Below, piece by piece: positions 62,575 through 64,000 of a DNA stretch of 64,000 bases. This stretch comes from Megalobrama amblycephala (Eukaryota; Chordata; Actinopteri; Cypriniformes; Xenocyprididae): the NCBI RefSeq assembly GCF_018812025.1, contig NC_063045.1, positions 47,272,352 to 47,336,351 of the forward strand. Direction: 5' to 3'. The translations under genes were made by a program, and so were the position numbers. The notes below the pieces were generated by a model, which was given only the letters and a program-made list of their open reading frames with translations, was not told where the DNA came from and did not search any database. Position 1 is the stretch's first letter, and every line of letters begins with the position of its first letter.

Positions 62575-62764
62575 TTACTTTATTTTAAGGTGACGAAGTT
62601 ACACATTACTACATGTACTTATAACGGTAAATTATGCAAAATTACAAGTAACCCTAAACCTAACCCTATATGTAACTCTATAGTAACTATGTAGTTAATT
62701 AATATTACTCAGTACTCACTTAAGCAAGTACAATGTAACTACGTCACCTTAAAATAAAGTGTAA
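62575..62764. mobile_element. MITE with TTACTTTATTTTAAGGTGACG ends
   Basis: Inverted ends TTACTTTATTTTAAGGTGACG and CGTCACCTTAAAATAAAGTGTAA, interior AACCCTAAACCTAACCCTAT. 190 bp. Confidence 0.75.
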
Positions 62765-62988
62765 TCCAATTAAATGTATTCAGTATGAACATTGTTTAAA
62801 TATATGGCTAGCAACAAGCAATATTCAGTTAGTGAAAATGTATGATATTGAAACCAGTACTATTGTTTAATAGTACTATTACAGAAATTTCATTTATGTA
62901 TGACTGACAAACATGCATCACATTAAGTTAATTAGTTTGTTTATTTTTAACTATGTTAACTGTGTTATCCAAAAGGATGGGAAATTTG

Positions 62989-63175
62989 GTTACACTTTAT
63001 TTTAAGGTGTCAGTATTACAGTGTAATTATACATTTAATTACTGATTAATAATAATTAACTACTTGTACTTACTGTAGGGTTAGGGATAGGATGAGGGTT
63101 TGGTTTAGGGTTAATTGCATGTAATTATGCATAATTTATATAGTTATTACTACGTGTAACAATGTATATGTAATT
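62989..63175. mobile_element. Related MITE, GGTTACACTTTATTTTAAGG end
   Basis: Left end TTACACTTTATTTTAAGGTG matches the 62575 element. Interior GGGTTAGGGATAGG and GTTTAGGGTTAATTGC. The right inverted end is decayed. Confidence 0.5.
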
Positions 63176-63539
63176 CCAATATATAAATCTTTAGTTTAGG
63201 CCTATATATTTGTTTGTTATTTTGGGCTGATTTATAGGATGGCCAAGTATAGACAGGAAAGTGGGTGTTAGAGGGTGAGTGGGAATAGGACATGGAAGTT
63301 GGACTTGATCCTGGGTCTCTGCAACCTACCAAAGCTCTGACAATGAATTATTTTTTTTTTCACTCAAATAAAACGGGTATGTATTATATTTATTGATGTT
63401 TTATCCTATGTTTGTTTTTCTTATTATACATGTGCTGTATGCAAATTGCCTTTGTGGTCAGGCATTTTTTCCCTTCCTGTTTTCTTAGAGATTTAACAAA
63501 CATTAAAAAAAATCTAATGGGCTTAATAGAGAACATGTC

Positions 63540-64000
63540 TCTCAGATTAGCCATAATACATCACTTTCATTTTTCATAGCTACACATCAGTTGAGCCCAG
63601 CAGTTAGAGAGCAGCCGTTTGCCAGTTCTAAGATCATAAGGGAGGGCTGCCAGACCCCACGTCCTTCCCTCCCATGTGGCAGAGTTGGCTGCATCTTTCC
63701 CTTGTTTGAATGTGTATACACTTTACTAGTGATCTCGCCTGTCTTTATTGCACGGCCCGGGTTTCTGTGGGCCGCCACAAGAATGTCCGCTATTTTCTTT
63801 CCATTATCCCATGGCTTAAACTTCTGGACCGGTGTTTGGTGCAGACGGGCTGTTGTGGAAAAAAAGACAAGTATTAGGCCATTTTATAGACTTCACAGTT
63901 GCTGACATAATTCAGCTATTTTTTTTCCGCTGTGGAACGTCAGGGAGGTTAAACGGCTCCCTGTGCGGAGGCCGTTATCCGAACAGCCCTCTCGTCTCTT
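63540..64000. other. GC-balanced unique stretch at the window edge
   Basis: No repeat recognised and more GC than the preceding 10 kb. Short ORFs on both strands (63591-63905 +, 63587-63778 -) have no family I recognise. It may be a conserved non-coding element or part of a gene continuing outside the window. Confidence 0.3.

Overview
The window is a vertebrate nuclear locus, almost certainly from a teleost fish and most likely a cyprinid. Genes are split by GT-AG introns, with one GC-AG intron. The proteins are very close to mammalian orthologues. The introns are full of short palindromic DNA transposons that I recognise as typical of zebrafish/carp-type genomes: ends reading TTAAAGGGATAGTTCACCC, the AACACTTTACAATAAGGTTC family, and a palindrome starting TCTCAAACTCAGTTCCTGGA. 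TA, CA, CT and GATA microsatellites are also abundant. The species call is inference from repeat style; no database was consulted.

Layout. (1) 130-4230, + strand: a complete BTG/Tob-family antiproliferative gene, best matched to BTG3, with four coding exons (1253-3805), a probable non-coding first exon and a poly(A) signal. (2) 6115-44259, + strand: the complete clathrin heavy chain gene. All 31 coding exons can be placed, giving an uninterrupted 1679-residue protein colinear with mammalian CLTC. The only net length difference I see is four extra residues in the C-terminal tail. Intron 1 is about 10.6 kb, and introns 2, 6, 13 and 14 are also multi-kilobase. (3) 45969-46498, - strand, convergent with cltc: ptrh2, mitochondrial peptidyl-tRNA hydrolase 2, in one coding exon, with a separate 5'UTR exon and a CRE-containing promoter near 47.65 kb. 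(4) 47.7-64 kb: no confident gene. It holds DNA-transposon relics, compound microsatellites and unique sequence. In mammals VMP1 follows PTRH2 on the CLTC strand. A possible vmp1 start exon (MAENG... after a strong acceptor) lies at 50161, but it is unproven because no good donor or downstream vmp1 exon was found.

The genes do not form an operon. CLTC builds the triskelion coat for endocytosis and TGN/endosome traffic. PTRH2 recycles peptidyl-tRNA and regulates anoikis at mitochondria. BTG3 couples CCR4-NOT deadenylation to growth arrest. CLTC-PTRH2 adjacency is conserved across vertebrates.

Mobile DNA is the most instructive non-coding content. A 5'-truncated L1 LINE lies antisense in cltc intron 13 with a clear 14-bp target-site duplication. 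TTAA-flanked palindromes are nested in older repeats. A 115-bp near-identical segment sits in both intron 13 and intron 14. A degenerate 140-165-bp tandem unit in intron 29 has relatives in intron 25. I found no evidence of an exotic new system; the notable items are structural and regulatory.
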